Under the pieces are notes generated by a model, which was given only the letters and a program-made list of their open reading frames with translations, was not told the origin of the DNA and did not search any database. Below, one piece after another: positions 1-8,239 of a DNA stretch of 64,000 nt. The stretch comes from Microbacterium sp. Gd 4-13 (GTDB lineage: Bacteria; Actinomycetota; Actinomycetes; Actinomycetales; Microbacteriaceae), in the NCBI RefSeq assembly GCF_003095395.1, contig NZ_QEIJ01000009.1, forward strand, positions 30,248-94,247, given 5' to 3'. The stretch's first letter is position 1; every line of letters begins with the position of its first letter. A program made the translations under genes and the position numbers.

Positions 1-61
1 CGGTGTAATCGACGGCGAATCCGTCACCACGGTCACGACTGCCAGCTACCCGGCGTCCTGA
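1..61 (+). CDS. C-terminal end of a secreted surface protein (partial)
   Basis: An open frame enters from the left edge (codons from base 2) and ends at TGA 59-61. The last residues, GVIDGESVTTVTTASYPAS, resemble the last residues of the 1239-aa protein ending at 5433 (GVVDGQSRTVVQTASYAARP). The truncated gene is therefore probably a paralogue of that phosphodiester-glycosidase/metallophosphoesterase protein, or at least shares its C-terminal Ig-like module. Only about 19 codons are visible, so nothing can be said about catalysis. Confidence 0.6.
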   Translation, partial: GVIDGESVTTVTTASYPAS

Positions 62-66
62 CCTAC

Positions 67-108
67 GAGGCTCGGGGGTTCGCGTCACCGCGCGGACCCC
101 CGAGCCTC
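67..108 (+). terminator. Strong intergenic hairpin (terminator)
   Basis: GAGGCTCGGGGGT (67-79) pairs perfectly with ACCCCCGAGCCTC (96-108) around a 16-base loop, 6 bases after the stop codon at 61. There is only a weak T-run afterwards. It most likely ends transcription of the truncated gene before the gene at 182. Confidence 0.7.
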
Positions 109-181
109 TTCCACTCGTCATTTCTGCCCCCGCCCCCGAACTGCCACCCGCGCACGCTGTGCGCCGCCGAGGTCCTGCCCA

Positions 182-1711
182 ATGAACTCCCTCCTGGCGA
201 AAGCGACCACCACGGTCGTGGCCGCGCTTCTCTCCCTCTCGCCCGTAGCCCTTTCGCCGGCAGCATCCGCCCAGACAGCACCGGTCCCCGTCCCCTCGGC
301 ATCACCCACCGGCGACGGCTCGGTTACGTGGTCGGTGAGACCCGGAACGGCGAGCGGCCCCGACGGGCGGTCGTGGGTCGAGTGGGAGGGCGACCCGGGC
401 GAGCGGCGCACCGAGTACCTCGTCGTCGATAACTTCGGCACCGAGCCCGTCGAGTTCCGACTCTCCGCCGCCGATGGATACTTCACCGACACCGGGCGCT
501 TCAACATGCTGCCGTCTGATCGCGCCTCCACCGACGCGGGCACCTGGGTGACCCTCCCCGAATTCGTATCGGTGCCTGCGAAGGGCTCGGAAACCGTGCG
601 GTTCGAGATCGTCGTCCCCGAGGATGCGACTCCGGGCGATCATCCCGCAGGAGTGGCCGCCAGCATCCAGACCGCCGGCAGCGACACCGTCGGTGTGGAA
701 TCCAGAGTCGGGTTCCGCGTCATGACACGGGTCACCGGCGAGTTGCGGACCGAGGCGACGGCTGCCGTCTCTGGCTCGTATACGGGTTCGATCAACCCCT
801 TCGAAGCCGGGTCGCTGGAGATCACTTACACCGTCACCAACACCGGAAACTCGCGCCTTCGCGCAGAGCCGCGCATCTTCGTCGCGGGCGCTTTCGGCGC
901 CGCCTCGAGTGATCGCCCCGGCGAGGAGGTCGCCGACATCGCCCCCGGTGAAACACGAACCAGCACGGTCACGGTCACGCCCGCGTGGCCCCTCCTGTGG
1001 TATGACGTCCGTGTCGAGGCGACTCCCGTCGCCGTGAGCGACGAGGTGGCTGTAGGCGAGGCATCGACCGCGACCGCCGCCGCCTCTGTCGCGGCGCCGC
1101 CGTGGTCGCAGTTGGCGGTCGTGGCCGCCGCCGCCCTCCTGCTCTCCTGGTATCTCCGGCAGCGTCGACGTGATGCGCGAAAGACCGCGGAGCTCATCGA
1201 GGCCGCCCGCGCAGAAGGTCGCGCCGCAGCACCTGCTGAAGATCGCGCCACCGCGCCCGCCGAACCTGCTCCCGAACCGCTCCTGCGTCGTACGGCGCGT
1301 CCGGCGGCGCGGCTCATCGCGATTCTCGCCATCGGGGCCACGGCCGCCGTCGGCGCCTGGGGTGGCTCCTCCGACGCGAACGCGGCGGGCAGCGATCAGT
1401 CGGGGGTCGACGTGCGGGTCGAGATCACGCCCATGCCATCCACCACTCCCCTGCCGTCCGGCTCACCGTCCCCCTCGACGGAGCCGACAACGGCTCCACC
1501 TGCACCCGATGACGGGGTTACGCCCGGATCGCCTTGGCTGCCCCCCACCGGTTACGAGGGGGATCCCGCGCTCCTCCTGACCGGCGGCGCGCTCGTCGTC
1601 GGCGGTGCCCTCGTTCTTGCCCGAGTCGTCCGCGCCCGAAACGTGCGACGTCGCGGCTTCCCCGCTTCTGAGTACATCCGAACATCGCCCGAAATGACCC
1701 GAAAGAGTTGA
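182..1711 (+). CDS. DUF916-like cell-surface protein with LPPTG-type C-terminus
   Basis: A 509-aa exported protein. Residues 1-30 form a signal peptide ending in ASA. Residues about 50-300 look like the DUF916/WxL-interacting fold (beta-rich, with a typical YLVVDNFGTEPVEF strand and an NTGNSRLRAEP segment). A membrane segment follows at about 308-325. Unusually, residues about 368-400 (RRTARPAARLIAILAIG... ending ANA) look like a second signal peptide, followed by a Ser/Thr/Pro-rich linker, LPPTG at about 453-457, a hydrophobic segment and a basic tail, which together form a sortase sorting signal. The protein may be a fusion of a DUF916 protein with a small sortase substrate. Its stop overlaps the next gene's possible TTG start, so the two are probably co-transcribed. 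Confidence 0.7.
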   Translation: MNSLLAKATTTVVAALLSLSPVALSPAASAQTAPVPVPSASPTGDGSVTWSVRPGTASGPDGRSWVEWEGDPGERRTEYLVVDNFGTEPVEFRLSAADGYFTDTGRFNMLPSDRASTDAGTWVTLPEFVSVPAKGSETVRFEIVVPEDATPGDHPAGVAASIQTAGSDTVGVESRVGFRVMTRVTGELRTEATAAVSGSYTGSINPFEAGSLEITYTVTNTGNSRLRAEPRIFVAGAFGAASSDRPGEEVADIAPGETRTSTVTVTPAWPLLWYDVRVEATPVAVSDEVAVGEASTATAAASVAAPPWSQLAVVAAAALLLSWYLRQRRRDARKTAELIEAARAEGRAAAPAEDRATAPAEPAPEPLLRRTARPAARLIAILAIGATAAVGAWGGSSDANAAGSDQSGVDVRVEITPMPSTTPLPSGSPSPSTEPTTAPPAPDDGVTPGSPWLPPTGYEGDPALLLTGGALVVGGALVLARVVRARNVRRRGFPASEYIRTSPEMTRKS

Positions 1712-1713
1712 GC

Positions 1714-4700
1714 ATGAATCGATTGGATGCACCGACGCGACCGCGCTTGGTGATCAGCACCCTCACCGGTCTCGTACTTGCTGCGAGCCTACTGAGCGCT
1801 CCCGTGCCTGCGAACGCCGCGGCACCGGTGACGGTCGCGGGAATGAACCTCGACGCCGGCGGCACCGCGGTCATCAACGACGTCCACACCGAAGACGTAG
1901 CCCCCGGCCTCGTCCACCTGTCGTACGAACGCCTCGACCCCGCCGGATGGCAGCAGATCGACGTCCTCAAGGCCGAACTGTCCGACGACACGGTGAAGAT
2001 GAAGTACCTCACCCCCGAGACCGTCTCCGGCACCGGGGCGACCGTCACCGAACTGGTGGAACGAGGCGGGGCGATCGCGGGTGTCAACCTCGACCGCTTC
2101 GACATCAACAACTCCTGGGCCGCGGCCGGTTGGGGCATCAGCGACGGCGAGATCATCAAGTCGGGTAACCCGAACGAGGCCGAGGCCAGCGTAGGAATGA
2201 CCGCCGGTGGTCTGGGCGCCCTGGTCGACCTCGTTCTGGAGGGCAACGTCACCTTCGACGACGCCACCACCGCGCGCCTCACCACCGTCAACACCTCGAA
2301 CGTGGTGGACGGCATCGCTCTCTACAACTCGCAGTGGGGTTCCCACACGCGCACCGCGCGGTGGCTCGCTACCCCTGCCGCCGGAGTGGAGGTCTGGATC
2401 GGTGCTGACGGCGGCGTCCGATCGGTCTCCGACACCGTGGGTGAAGGACCCATCCCCGAGGACGTCCAGGTTCTCGTCGCCCGGGACGGATCGGCAGAAG
2501 CCAACCGCCTCCTCGCGCTCCGCGCGGGCGATAAGGTCGGCATTTCTTACGGCATCCGTGACAACGGACTCGATATGGCCGAAGCGGGTGGCGCCTGGCA
2601 TCGGCTCGTCGCCGACGGTGCGGCAATCCCTCGCTCCGACGAGCACGCCACGACGCTGAACCCGCGCACGATGATCGGATTCAGCCAAGACAAACGCACC
2701 GCCTACTTCGTCGTCGTCGACGGGCGCCAGGCCACAGCGGCCGGCATGCAGTTCACCCAGATGAGCAAGCTCATGCTCGAGCTCGGCGCCCACGACGCGA
2801 TCAGCGCGGACGGGGGCGGCTCGTCGCAGATGAACGTGCGGGAGGCCGGTTCCACGTCTACAACGATCGCGAACTCGCCCTCCGACGGTTACGAGCGCCG
2901 CGACGGCGACGGCATGGGTCTCGTCCTCGCTCGTCCCGGCTCCGGCGCTCTGGCCGGATTCGATCTCGACCCGCTGTTCGACGACGGCAACGGGGTACGA
3001 GCGTTCCCCGGGCTGAGCCGCACGGTACAGGCCGCTGCGTTCGACGAAACGAAGTCGTCAGTTTCCGCCGCCGTGAAGACCTGGACGTCGGGCGACGAAT
3101 CGATCGCCACGTTGAGCACCGAGGGTGGCCACGGTGTGGTTCGGGGTATCTCGGAGGGACGCACGTCGCTTTCGGCATCACGCGACCGCGCAGTCGCCAC
3201 CGCCGACCTCTCGGTGATCGGTGACCTGGACCGCCTCACGACCGACCAGACCACGATCAACCTCGAGACGAGGGGGTCGAGTTCAATCATCACGCTCACC
3301 GGCCACGATGAGAGCGGTTTCACCGCGCCCGTTGAATCGCGCGACGTGAAGGTGATCAACCCGAGTCCCGGAGTTTTCTCCGTGCAGCCGACGGACGACG
3401 GTCGGTTCTCCGTCACGGCGATCGGCGACGTCGGAAGCGCGACTCTTGCATTCGAGGTTGGTGAGGTGCGCACCGAGGTCGCTGTCGCGGTTCCTCTCGA
3501 ACTGCGAGTGATCGACGACTTCAGCGACATCAGCGGCTGGGCCACGGCGCACGACCGCGCAGCCACCGGAGGGATCGAGCCCGGGGAAGGTCACGAGGGC
3601 AGCCCCAGCATCCGATTGAACTATGACTTCACGCAGTCCACCGGAACCCGCGGCCGGTACGCGGTTGCACCCGGCGCCCCTGGCAACGGGGCGACGGGCG
3701 GCATCGACATCCCCGGCCGCCCCCAGAAGCTCTCGGTCTGGGTAAAGGGCGACGGCAACGGTTCGCTGTTGCGTCTGCAGGTGATGCAGGCCAACGGTGT
3801 GCGCAACTGGATCGACGGGCCCGGCGGCTCGCAGTCGCTCCATGCGACGTGGACCGGCTGGCAGCGCGTGGACTTCCTCGTCCCGGAGTCGTTCTCCTTC
3901 CCACTCAAGCTCGAGCGAATCCGCGCGCTCGAGACGGTTGCGGCCAAGCAGTACCGTGGATCGCTCGAGTTCTCGAAGATCTACGCGTACCTGCCCCCGG
4001 AGGGCGTGCAGGCGCCCACCGTCGAGCGCGCAGAAGACCCCACAGTGGTGAGCGCCGGCGCGACCGATGATGACCAGGTGCGTGTCGCAGTGATGTCGGA
4101 CACACAGTTCGTCGCCCGGGAGCCGAACGCGTTCCAGGTCGAAGGAGCTCGCAAAGCGCTGCGCGAGATCGTCGGTCAGAAACCGGACGTGCTCCTGATC
4201 AACGGCGACCTAGTCGACGAGGCCTCGGCCGCGGACTTCGACCTCGCCCGACGGGTGCTGGACGAGGAACTCGCCGGAGTGGACTTCCCGTGGCACTACA
4301 TTCCGGGTAACCACGAGATCATGGGCGGACCGCTCAGCAACTTCCGCGACGAGTTCGGCAGCACCAACGGCACGATCGACGTGGAAGGCACGCGCATCGT
4401 CATGCTCGACTCCTCGTCAGGGAAGCTGATGACCGACTTCGCTCAGGTGCAGATGCTGCGGTCGCAACTCGATGCGGCAGCGGCCGACGAGTCGGTCAGC
4501 GGTGTCCTCGTCGTCTCGCACATGCCGACGAACGACCCCCTCCCCACCAAGGGCAGCCAGCTGACCGACCGGAACGAGGCCCAGCTCCTCGATGACTGGC
4601 TGCAGGAATTCCGCGCAGACAGCGGCAAGTCGATCGCGTCGATCGCGAGCCATGTCGGCGCGTTCCACACCACGAGCGTCGAAGGCGTGCCCTACGTCGT

Positions 4701-5433
4701 GAACGGCAACTCCGGCAAAGACCCGGCCTCTTCACCGTCCGACGGTGGCTTCACGGGGTGGACGATGCTCGGAATCGATCCTTCGGAAGGGCTCTGGGAG
4801 CAGAGCGACGAGAGCTGGCTCGAGGTCGAAACCAAACCCCGTGTCGACGAGAACGGTCTGACTATTTCGGCTCCGGCCTCGCTCGGCACCCGAGAGTCGG
4901 CCTCGCTCTCGGCCGAGTTCATTCAGGACGCAGGCCATGACGGGCGCACGGTTCCGGTCGCCTGGCCGGTTTCGTCCCGCTGGGGCGGATCGGGCGTGCA
5001 CGTAGGCGACGCCGATGATGCCCCCGCCGATGCCGTCGTCGCCGTCGACCCCGATGCCGGTACCGTGACGGGGCTTCGTGGGGGGATCGCCTCGATCGAG
5101 GTGACCGTCAACGGTCGCACCGCTAGCGCGAGCATCGAGGTCCGGCCCGAGCTGCAGGTGGAGGCGACCGCATCCACGCGCACGCTTGCGGGGAAGCAGT
5201 ACGTGACCGTCGTCGCGACGAACCGCGACAGCGTGCCGATGGAGGTCGTGATCTCCACCCCGTTCGGGTCCAAGTCGTTCGCGACCGTGGCACCGGGCAA
5301 GTCGGCCAGCGTATCGATCAACTCGCGGGCGGGCTCGATCGACGCAGGCGAGGCGACCGTGACGTTCACGGGCGTCGTGGACGGTCAGAGCCGCACCGTG
5401 GTGCAGACCGCGTCGTACGCAGCCCGTCCCTGA
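1714..5433 (+). CDS. Secreted phosphodiester glycosidase (NAGPA) + metallophosphoesterase protein
   Basis: A 1239-aa multidomain exported enzyme. Residues 1-36 are a signal peptide (ANAAA). Residues about 60-405 match the phosphodiester glycosidase (NAGPA) family, with the characteristic ISADGGGSSQM near residue 367. Residues about 600-757 resemble a carbohydrate-binding beta-sandwich (FSDISGWATAHDRA). Residues about 790-1000 are a calcineurin-like phosphoesterase with VMSDTQF, INGDLVDE, GNHE, VSHMP and a late ASHVGAFH, so all metal-binding blocks are present. Ig-like (BIG2-type) segments complete the C-terminus. The likely substrate is a phosphodiester-linked cell-wall or extracellular glycopolymer (inference). 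ATG 1714 was chosen; a TTG at 1708 overlaps the previous stop. Confidence 0.8.
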   Translation: MNRLDAPTRPRLVISTLTGLVLAASLLSAPVPANAAAPVTVAGMNLDAGGTAVINDVHTEDVAPGLVHLSYERLDPAGWQQIDVLKAELSDDTVKMKYLTPETVSGTGATVTELVERGGAIAGVNLDRFDINNSWAAAGWGISDGEIIKSGNPNEAEASVGMTAGGLGALVDLVLEGNVTFDDATTARLTTVNTSNVVDGIALYNSQWGSHTRTARWLATPAAGVEVWIGADGGVRSVSDTVGEGPIPEDVQVLVARDGSAEANRLLALRAGDKVGISYGIRDNGLDMAEAGGAWHRLVADGAAIPRSDEHATTLNPRTMIGFSQDKRTAYFVVVDGRQATAAGMQFTQMSKLMLELGAHDAISADGGGSSQMNVREAGSTSTTIANSPSDGYERRDGDGMGLVLARPGSGALAGFDLDPLFDDGNGVRAFPGLSRTVQAAAFDETKSSVSAAVKTWTSGDESIATLSTEGGHGVVRGISEGRTSLSASRDRAVATADLSVIGDLDRLTTDQTTINLETRGSSSIITLTGHDESGFTAPVESRDVKVINPSPGVFSVQPTDDGRFSVTAIGDVGSATLAFEVGEVRTEVAVAVPLELRVIDDFSDISGWATAHDRAATGGIEPGEGHEGSPSIRLNYDFTQSTGTRGRYAVAPGAPGNGATGGIDIPGRPQKLSVWVKGDGNGSLLRLQVMQANGVRNWIDGPGGSQSLHATWTGWQRVDFLVPESFSFPLKLERIRALETVAAKQYRGSLEFSKIYAYLPPEGVQAPTVERAEDPTVVSAGATDDDQVRVAVMSDTQFVAREPNAFQVEGARKALREIVGQKPDVLLINGDLVDEASAADFDLARRVLDEELAGVDFPWHYIPGNHEIMGGPLSNFRDEFGSTNGTIDVEGTRIVMLDSSSGKLMTDFAQVQMLRSQLDAAAADESVSGVLVVSHMPTNDPLPTKGSQLTDRNEAQLLDDWLQEFRADSGKSIASIASHVGAFHTTSVEGVPYVVNGNSGKDPASSPSDGGFTGWTMLGIDPSEGLWEQSDESWLEVETKPRVDENGLTISAPASLGTRESASLSAEFIQDAGHDGRTVPVAWPVSSRWGGSGVHVGDADDAPADAVVAVDPDAGTVTGLRGGIASIEVTVNGRTASASIEVRPELQVEATASTRTLAGKQYVTVVATNRDSVPMEVVISTPFGSKSFATVAPGKSASVSINSRAGSIDAGEATVTFTGVVDGQSRTVVQTASYAARP

Positions 5434-5438
5434 CCAGA

Positions 5439-5486
5439 ACGAAGTCGGTCGGTGCCCGCGATATTGCGGGCGCCGGCCGGCTTCGT
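5439..5486 (+). terminator. Long hairpin terminator after the surface-gene pair
   Basis: ACGAAGTCGGTCGG (5439-5452) pairs, with two G-T pairs, with CCGGCCGGCTTCGT (5473-5486). A nested GCCCGC/GCGGGC stem extends it. It begins 5 bases after the stop of the NAGPA/phosphoesterase gene. Confidence 0.7.
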
Positions 5487-5527
5487 CGTTCGCGCCTATC
5501 GACGCCCTGCCGACTCGGAATGACCGC

Positions 5528-5746
5528 ATGCGATACCGTCGCGCCGTGTCCTCTGCACGTACATTGCGCGTCGTACGCGCCTCGTTCGCTGCGGACCCGG
5601 GGCTCATCAGCCTTCTCGGCTTCGCCATCGCGACCCTCACGGCCCAGCCCGCGCACGTAGGCGCGCGTCCGTGGGATGTCCTCGCGATCTGGGACGGCGG
5701 GAATGCGATCTACGGGGCATTGATCGGGGGCGCGATCGGAATCTAG
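5528..5746 (+). pseudogene. Fragment resembling prolipoprotein diacylglyceryl transferase (Lgt)
   Basis: A 72-aa frame whose second half reads PWDVLAIWDGGNAIYGALIG. This matches the conserved IWDGG-x-I-x-GA-x-GG block of Lgt, the membrane enzyme that adds diacylglycerol to prolipoproteins. The frame stops right after this block (TAG 5744-5746). The downstream DNA in another frame contains LARRG, as if the reading frame had shifted. The first 40 residues are not recognisable. It is read as a decayed Lgt fragment left by rearrangement; it is too short to be active. Confidence 0.4.
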
Positions 5747-5926
5747 CCCGCCGAGGAGCAGCCGACATCGAGTCCGCTGTGGAGAAGTTTTATGCAGTCC
5801 GCAGCCGCGACCGTATCCTCCATTCATGCGCCACAATGTCATTTCGATCCGCCCGTCGCTTGACGATTCCTGGCTCACGACGGAGCCTCAACTGCACGCC
5901 TTCGACAGCGAGACCCCCATCCCGGA

Positions 5927-6187
5927 TCAGGCGTAGGCGCGGTGCACGTGCCAATCGTCCTCGGTGCGGTAAACGTCGAACACCGCGCTCTCCCCTCCCG
6001 GGTCGGTGGCCTGGAACCTCCAGCCGTAGAGCCCGTGGTGCTTTTCGAGCGGCGCCGACCATACCGAGTCACGCAGCCGAGTGGGGGTGTCCGTGACGCG
6101 CCAGCGACGGCCGTTGTAGACCATCCTCGCGGGGATGTCGTTGATCAGCCATAGCGTGGTTTCGGGTGCCATCGTCGTCGCGCTCAT
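5927..6187 (-). CDS. Small conserved hypothetical protein
   Basis: An 86-aa soluble protein starting MSATTMAPETTLWLINDIPA, rich in aromatics (YNGRRWRVTDTPTRL, LYGWRFQATD, VFDVYRTEDDWHVH). I recognise no catalytic motif. Its composition and codon use look coding, unlike the DNA around it. ATG 6187 was preferred to the longer frame from 6265 because the extra N-terminal residues are low-complexity and overlap the divergent gene's upstream region. It is transcribed divergently from the gene at 6252, with about 64 bases between them. Confidence 0.6.
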   Translation of the reverse strand: MSATTMAPETTLWLINDIPARMVYNGRRWRVTDTPTRLRDSVWSAPLEKHHGLYGWRFQATDPGGESAVFDVYRTEDDWHVHRAYA

Positions 6188-6251
6188 GGCATCCGAGAAT
6201 AGAACATAGATACGAATGCGGCTAGTCTCACCATCGTGAGAGGAGGTTGCC

Positions 6252-6578
6252 GTGGGCACGAACAAGCGGTACCCCCACGTCTACGACAAGCTCATGGATC
6301 AGCGCATCCTCGAACGTATCGCCCGCGAAGACGGCCCCCTGCAGTCGCTCACTCGGGAGGAGCTCGAGTTGGACACCGAGCCGGTCACGCGCGACCCGAA
6401 ACCTCGGGCAGTGAAGGCGTGGGTGCGCTTCGGCACTACTCCTGTGCGCGTCGACGCCGTCGTGCTCGAGTGGACGTCTCAGGCCGTGAAGATCCGGTTT
6501 GAGGTTGGCGGAAAGACGCTCGAGACAGCACTGTGGGCGTCTGCCGTACGAGAAACGCGTCCTCGAACGCAGTCCTAG
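6252..6578 (+). CDS. Conserved hypothetical protein of the ssb module (left copy)
   Basis: A 108-aa protein with GTG start preceded by AGAGGAGG at 6240-6247. The core (LMDQRILERIAREDGPLQSL... KAWVRFG) is nearly identical to the protein at 33337-33621, so it is the left copy of a duplicated module. It has an acidic/basic helical N-terminus and a short beta-rich half; there are no known motifs. In both copies it faces away from a small membrane gene and ssb. Function unknown; the context suggests an accessory gene of a conjugative element. Confidence 0.7.
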   Translation: MGTNKRYPHVYDKLMDQRILERIAREDGPLQSLTREELELDTEPVTRDPKPRAVKAWVRFGTTPVRVDAVVLEWTSQAVKIRFEVGGKTLETALWASAVRETRPRTQS

Positions 6579-6590
6579 ACGCACCGCGTG

Positions 6591-6854
6591 CTACCGCTGC
6601 GACTGCCGGAAGCGGCGCGTGTATACCGCGGCTGCGATCGCGAGTCCGGTCGCAGCGATACCCGCTGGCAGCAGCAATGACCGACACGACGCTCAGCGTC
6701 CCTCGCCCCAGCATGCTCTCCACGGGATGAGGCTCGCTGCGGTGCACACGAAGCTGACGAGGGCTAAGACGGTCCACTGTCGGCCGCTGTAGCGCAGCAC
6801 GCGCACCCCGGCACCGTCATGCCACCACAACCGCAGCGCCTCGAGGACCCTCAC
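6591..6854 (-). pseudogene. Frameshifted small membrane protein gene (left copy)
   Basis: Translation of the minus strand from GTG 6854 (RBS GAGGGAGG) gives a protein matching the intact 88-aa membrane protein at 33625-33891: EALRLWWHDGAGVRVLRYSG, then GRQWTVLALVSF. After the first membrane segment the match jumps to a second frame (PVESMLGRGTLSVVSV) and then to a third (LLPAGIAATGLAIAAA), ending at 6591. Two frameshifts therefore separate it from its paralogue. Either this is a real pseudogene or the sequence has indel errors here. Confidence 0.7.
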
Positions 6855-6866
6855 GTGCGCCTCCCT

Positions 6867-7015
6867 CTACCCCAGCTGCCGAACGTAGAGGACGACCTCG
6901 TCGGCCAGGATCTTGAGCGCACGTTGTCGAACGCCGGTCGCGAGCTGGCGGCGTCGACCTCGACGTGGCTCACAATCTCCTCGTCGCGACGCCGGTGCGC
7001 GAGTTCCCGCAGCAT
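6867..7015 (-). pseudogene. Possible decayed small gene between ssb and the membrane gene
   Basis: The minus strand from ATG 7015 reads MLRELAHRRRDEEIVSHVEV and then loses coding character. A second frame ends QRALKILADEVVLYVRQLG with stop at 6867-6869. One frameshift near 6935 would join them into a protein of about 50 aa. In the right copy of the module this position is filled by two intact genes, but I see no sequence similarity to them. Low confidence. Confidence 0.25.
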
Positions 7016-7053
7016 GCGCTCATTATCCGCCGGCAGCCCACGGTACAGAGAAT

Positions 7054-7084
7054 GCCCCCGGCCGCGAGAGAGTCGGCCGGGGGC
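7054..7084 (-). terminator. Hairpin downstream of ssb (left copy)
   Basis: GCCCCCGGCCG (7054-7064) and CGGCCGGGGGC (7074-7084) form a perfect 11-bp stem with a 9-base loop just past the ssb stop. A closely similar hairpin with nearly the same loop occurs at 33937-33968 in the other copy of the module. Confidence 0.6.
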
Positions 7085-7098
7085 TCGTCACGGTTGGT

Positions 7099-7464
7099 CT
7101 ACTGGTTGGTGTCCGGGCGGGCGTTGCGGATGACGGTGACGGTTGCTCGAGCGAGGTCGGCGCCGATGGTGTCGGCCTCGATGATCCGGCCGTACTGCTT
7201 GTTGCCCTCGTCGCCCCAGCTCGAGGTGTGCTCACGCCCGGTGATCACCACGGCGTCACCCTTCCGCAGCGATGCGGCGACGTTCTCGCCGAACTCGAAC
7301 CGGGCCTCGACGAAGTGCGTCGTTGGAGTCTCGTGGGCCTGCCACTTGCCCTGCCGGTACTCCCCCGTGTTCTCGATGACGCGGAGCTTGGTGATCTGGA
7401 TGCTTCCGGCCTGCACGACCTCGGGGTCGGCTGCCAGGTTTCCGGTGATGGTGCGAACAGACAT
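7099..7464 (-). CDS. ssb: Single-stranded DNA-binding protein (left copy)
   Basis: A 121-aa OB-fold protein that binds single-stranded DNA during replication or conjugative transfer. SSB features are visible: TITGNLAADPE at the start, the W-x-x-x-TTHFVEARFE strand, a basic GDAVVITGREHTSSW segment and a C-terminal strand. It ends without the acidic DDDIPF-type tip used by housekeeping SSBs to bind partners, which fits an element-encoded SSB. ATG 7464 has a clear AAGGAG site 6 bases upstream. It is about 90% identical by eye to the copy at 34760-35122. Confidence 0.9.
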   Translation of the reverse strand: MSVRTITGNLAADPEVVQAGSIQITKLRVIENTGEYRQGKWQAHETPTTHFVEARFEFGENVAASLRKGDAVVITGREHTSSWGDEGNKQYGRIIEADTIGADLARATVTVIRNARPDTNQ

Positions 7465-7474
7465 GCGTTTCTCC

Positions 7475-7501
7475 TTATCGGTTACTTGTCGGTGGACGGA
7501 A
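7475..7501 (-). pseudogene. Vestige of the nrdH 3' end
   Basis: Reading leftwards, the nine codons FRPPTSNR-stop end 10 bases before the ssb start. In the right copy, the nrdH C-terminus (FRPDHIDRIANNR-stop) ends 9 bases before ssb. The shared FRP...NR-stop and the same spacing suggest that the left module also once had nrdH upstream of ssb. The match is very short. Confidence 0.35.
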
Positions 7502-7523
7502 TTATCGACGGGGGAAGTATTCG

Positions 7524-7742
7524 TCACTCTCGCAGCGCTGGGTAACTCGACCAGATTCCTCCGCTGCGACCCCGTCGTTGTTCCGCGGTGTGGAGGGTGA
7601 CGCCGAGCGTGTCCGCGACTATCGACGCCGGTAGCTGAGCGGCGAGTAGGTCCAGTCGCGTGGTTCGCGCGTGGCGAATTCGGATGCCGTTTTCGGAGAG
7701 GCGGAGTCGTGCGTAAGCGGGGCTGAGGTGTTCCCCAGGCAT
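7524..7742 (-). pseudogene. C-terminal fragment of a Tn554 TnpB-like recombinase
   Basis: The 72-residue frame contains QLPASIVADTLGVTLHTAEQ and ends SGGIWSSYPALRE. This corresponds to the last 45 residues of the 657-aa recombinase-type protein at 37013-38986 (DLQPAIVADLIGVTADTAAR, then GGDWAPYPQLR). The N-terminal 85-90% is missing. It abuts the nrdH vestige, so a similar element probably once sat in the left module. Confidence 0.6.
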
Positions 7743-8239
7743 GATTCCCTCACCGACATCACCGACCCGGCTGACTAGACTGCCCACAACCATTCACAAT
7801 TCAAACGCCGAAACCGTTCAGAATTCGAGCGCCGCCGACAGACCCCTCCGGTCTCGTGACTGGCGTTCACGCCGGGTACCTGTGAATCCGTCGACACGCT
7901 GTCCTGAGGCGCGGGACCAAAATTCGTAGTGTGGTCGAGCGGAGATTTCCCGAGGATCTTCCGCGCGACATCCAGAGTTGCGAGCGCTTCCCCGAAGATG
8001 AGCGGGTCTAAGTGCTTCATGTTGATGTGGACCAACTTCTGATCCTGAGGATCGTGCTCGACTCGGAGCGCGCAAGCGGAGCAAATCGGTTCAATTTCTC
8101 GACAAGTTGAGCGATACAGTGCCCGTCGGCGGGAATGATCAGTTCCGCTTGCGTCAACGATTCCCGATCGTGGTGGCGAGGACGATGCCCCAACCTGTTG
8201 TTCTCTCGTGGGAGGGGCATCGTCCTGGCCGTTGGGCGC
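7743..8239 (+). other. Gene-poor stretch with decayed coding traces
   Basis: No intact gene is evident. On the minus strand one frame reads EPICSACALRVEHDPQDQK, followed by VHINMKHLDPLIFGEALATL and ARKILGKSP at 8070-7950. Another frame reads ELIIPADGHCIAQLVEKLNR just upstream. Both look like real protein sequence, but they lie in different frames and I do not recognise the family. They are probably the remains of one disrupted gene. Confidence 0.35.
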
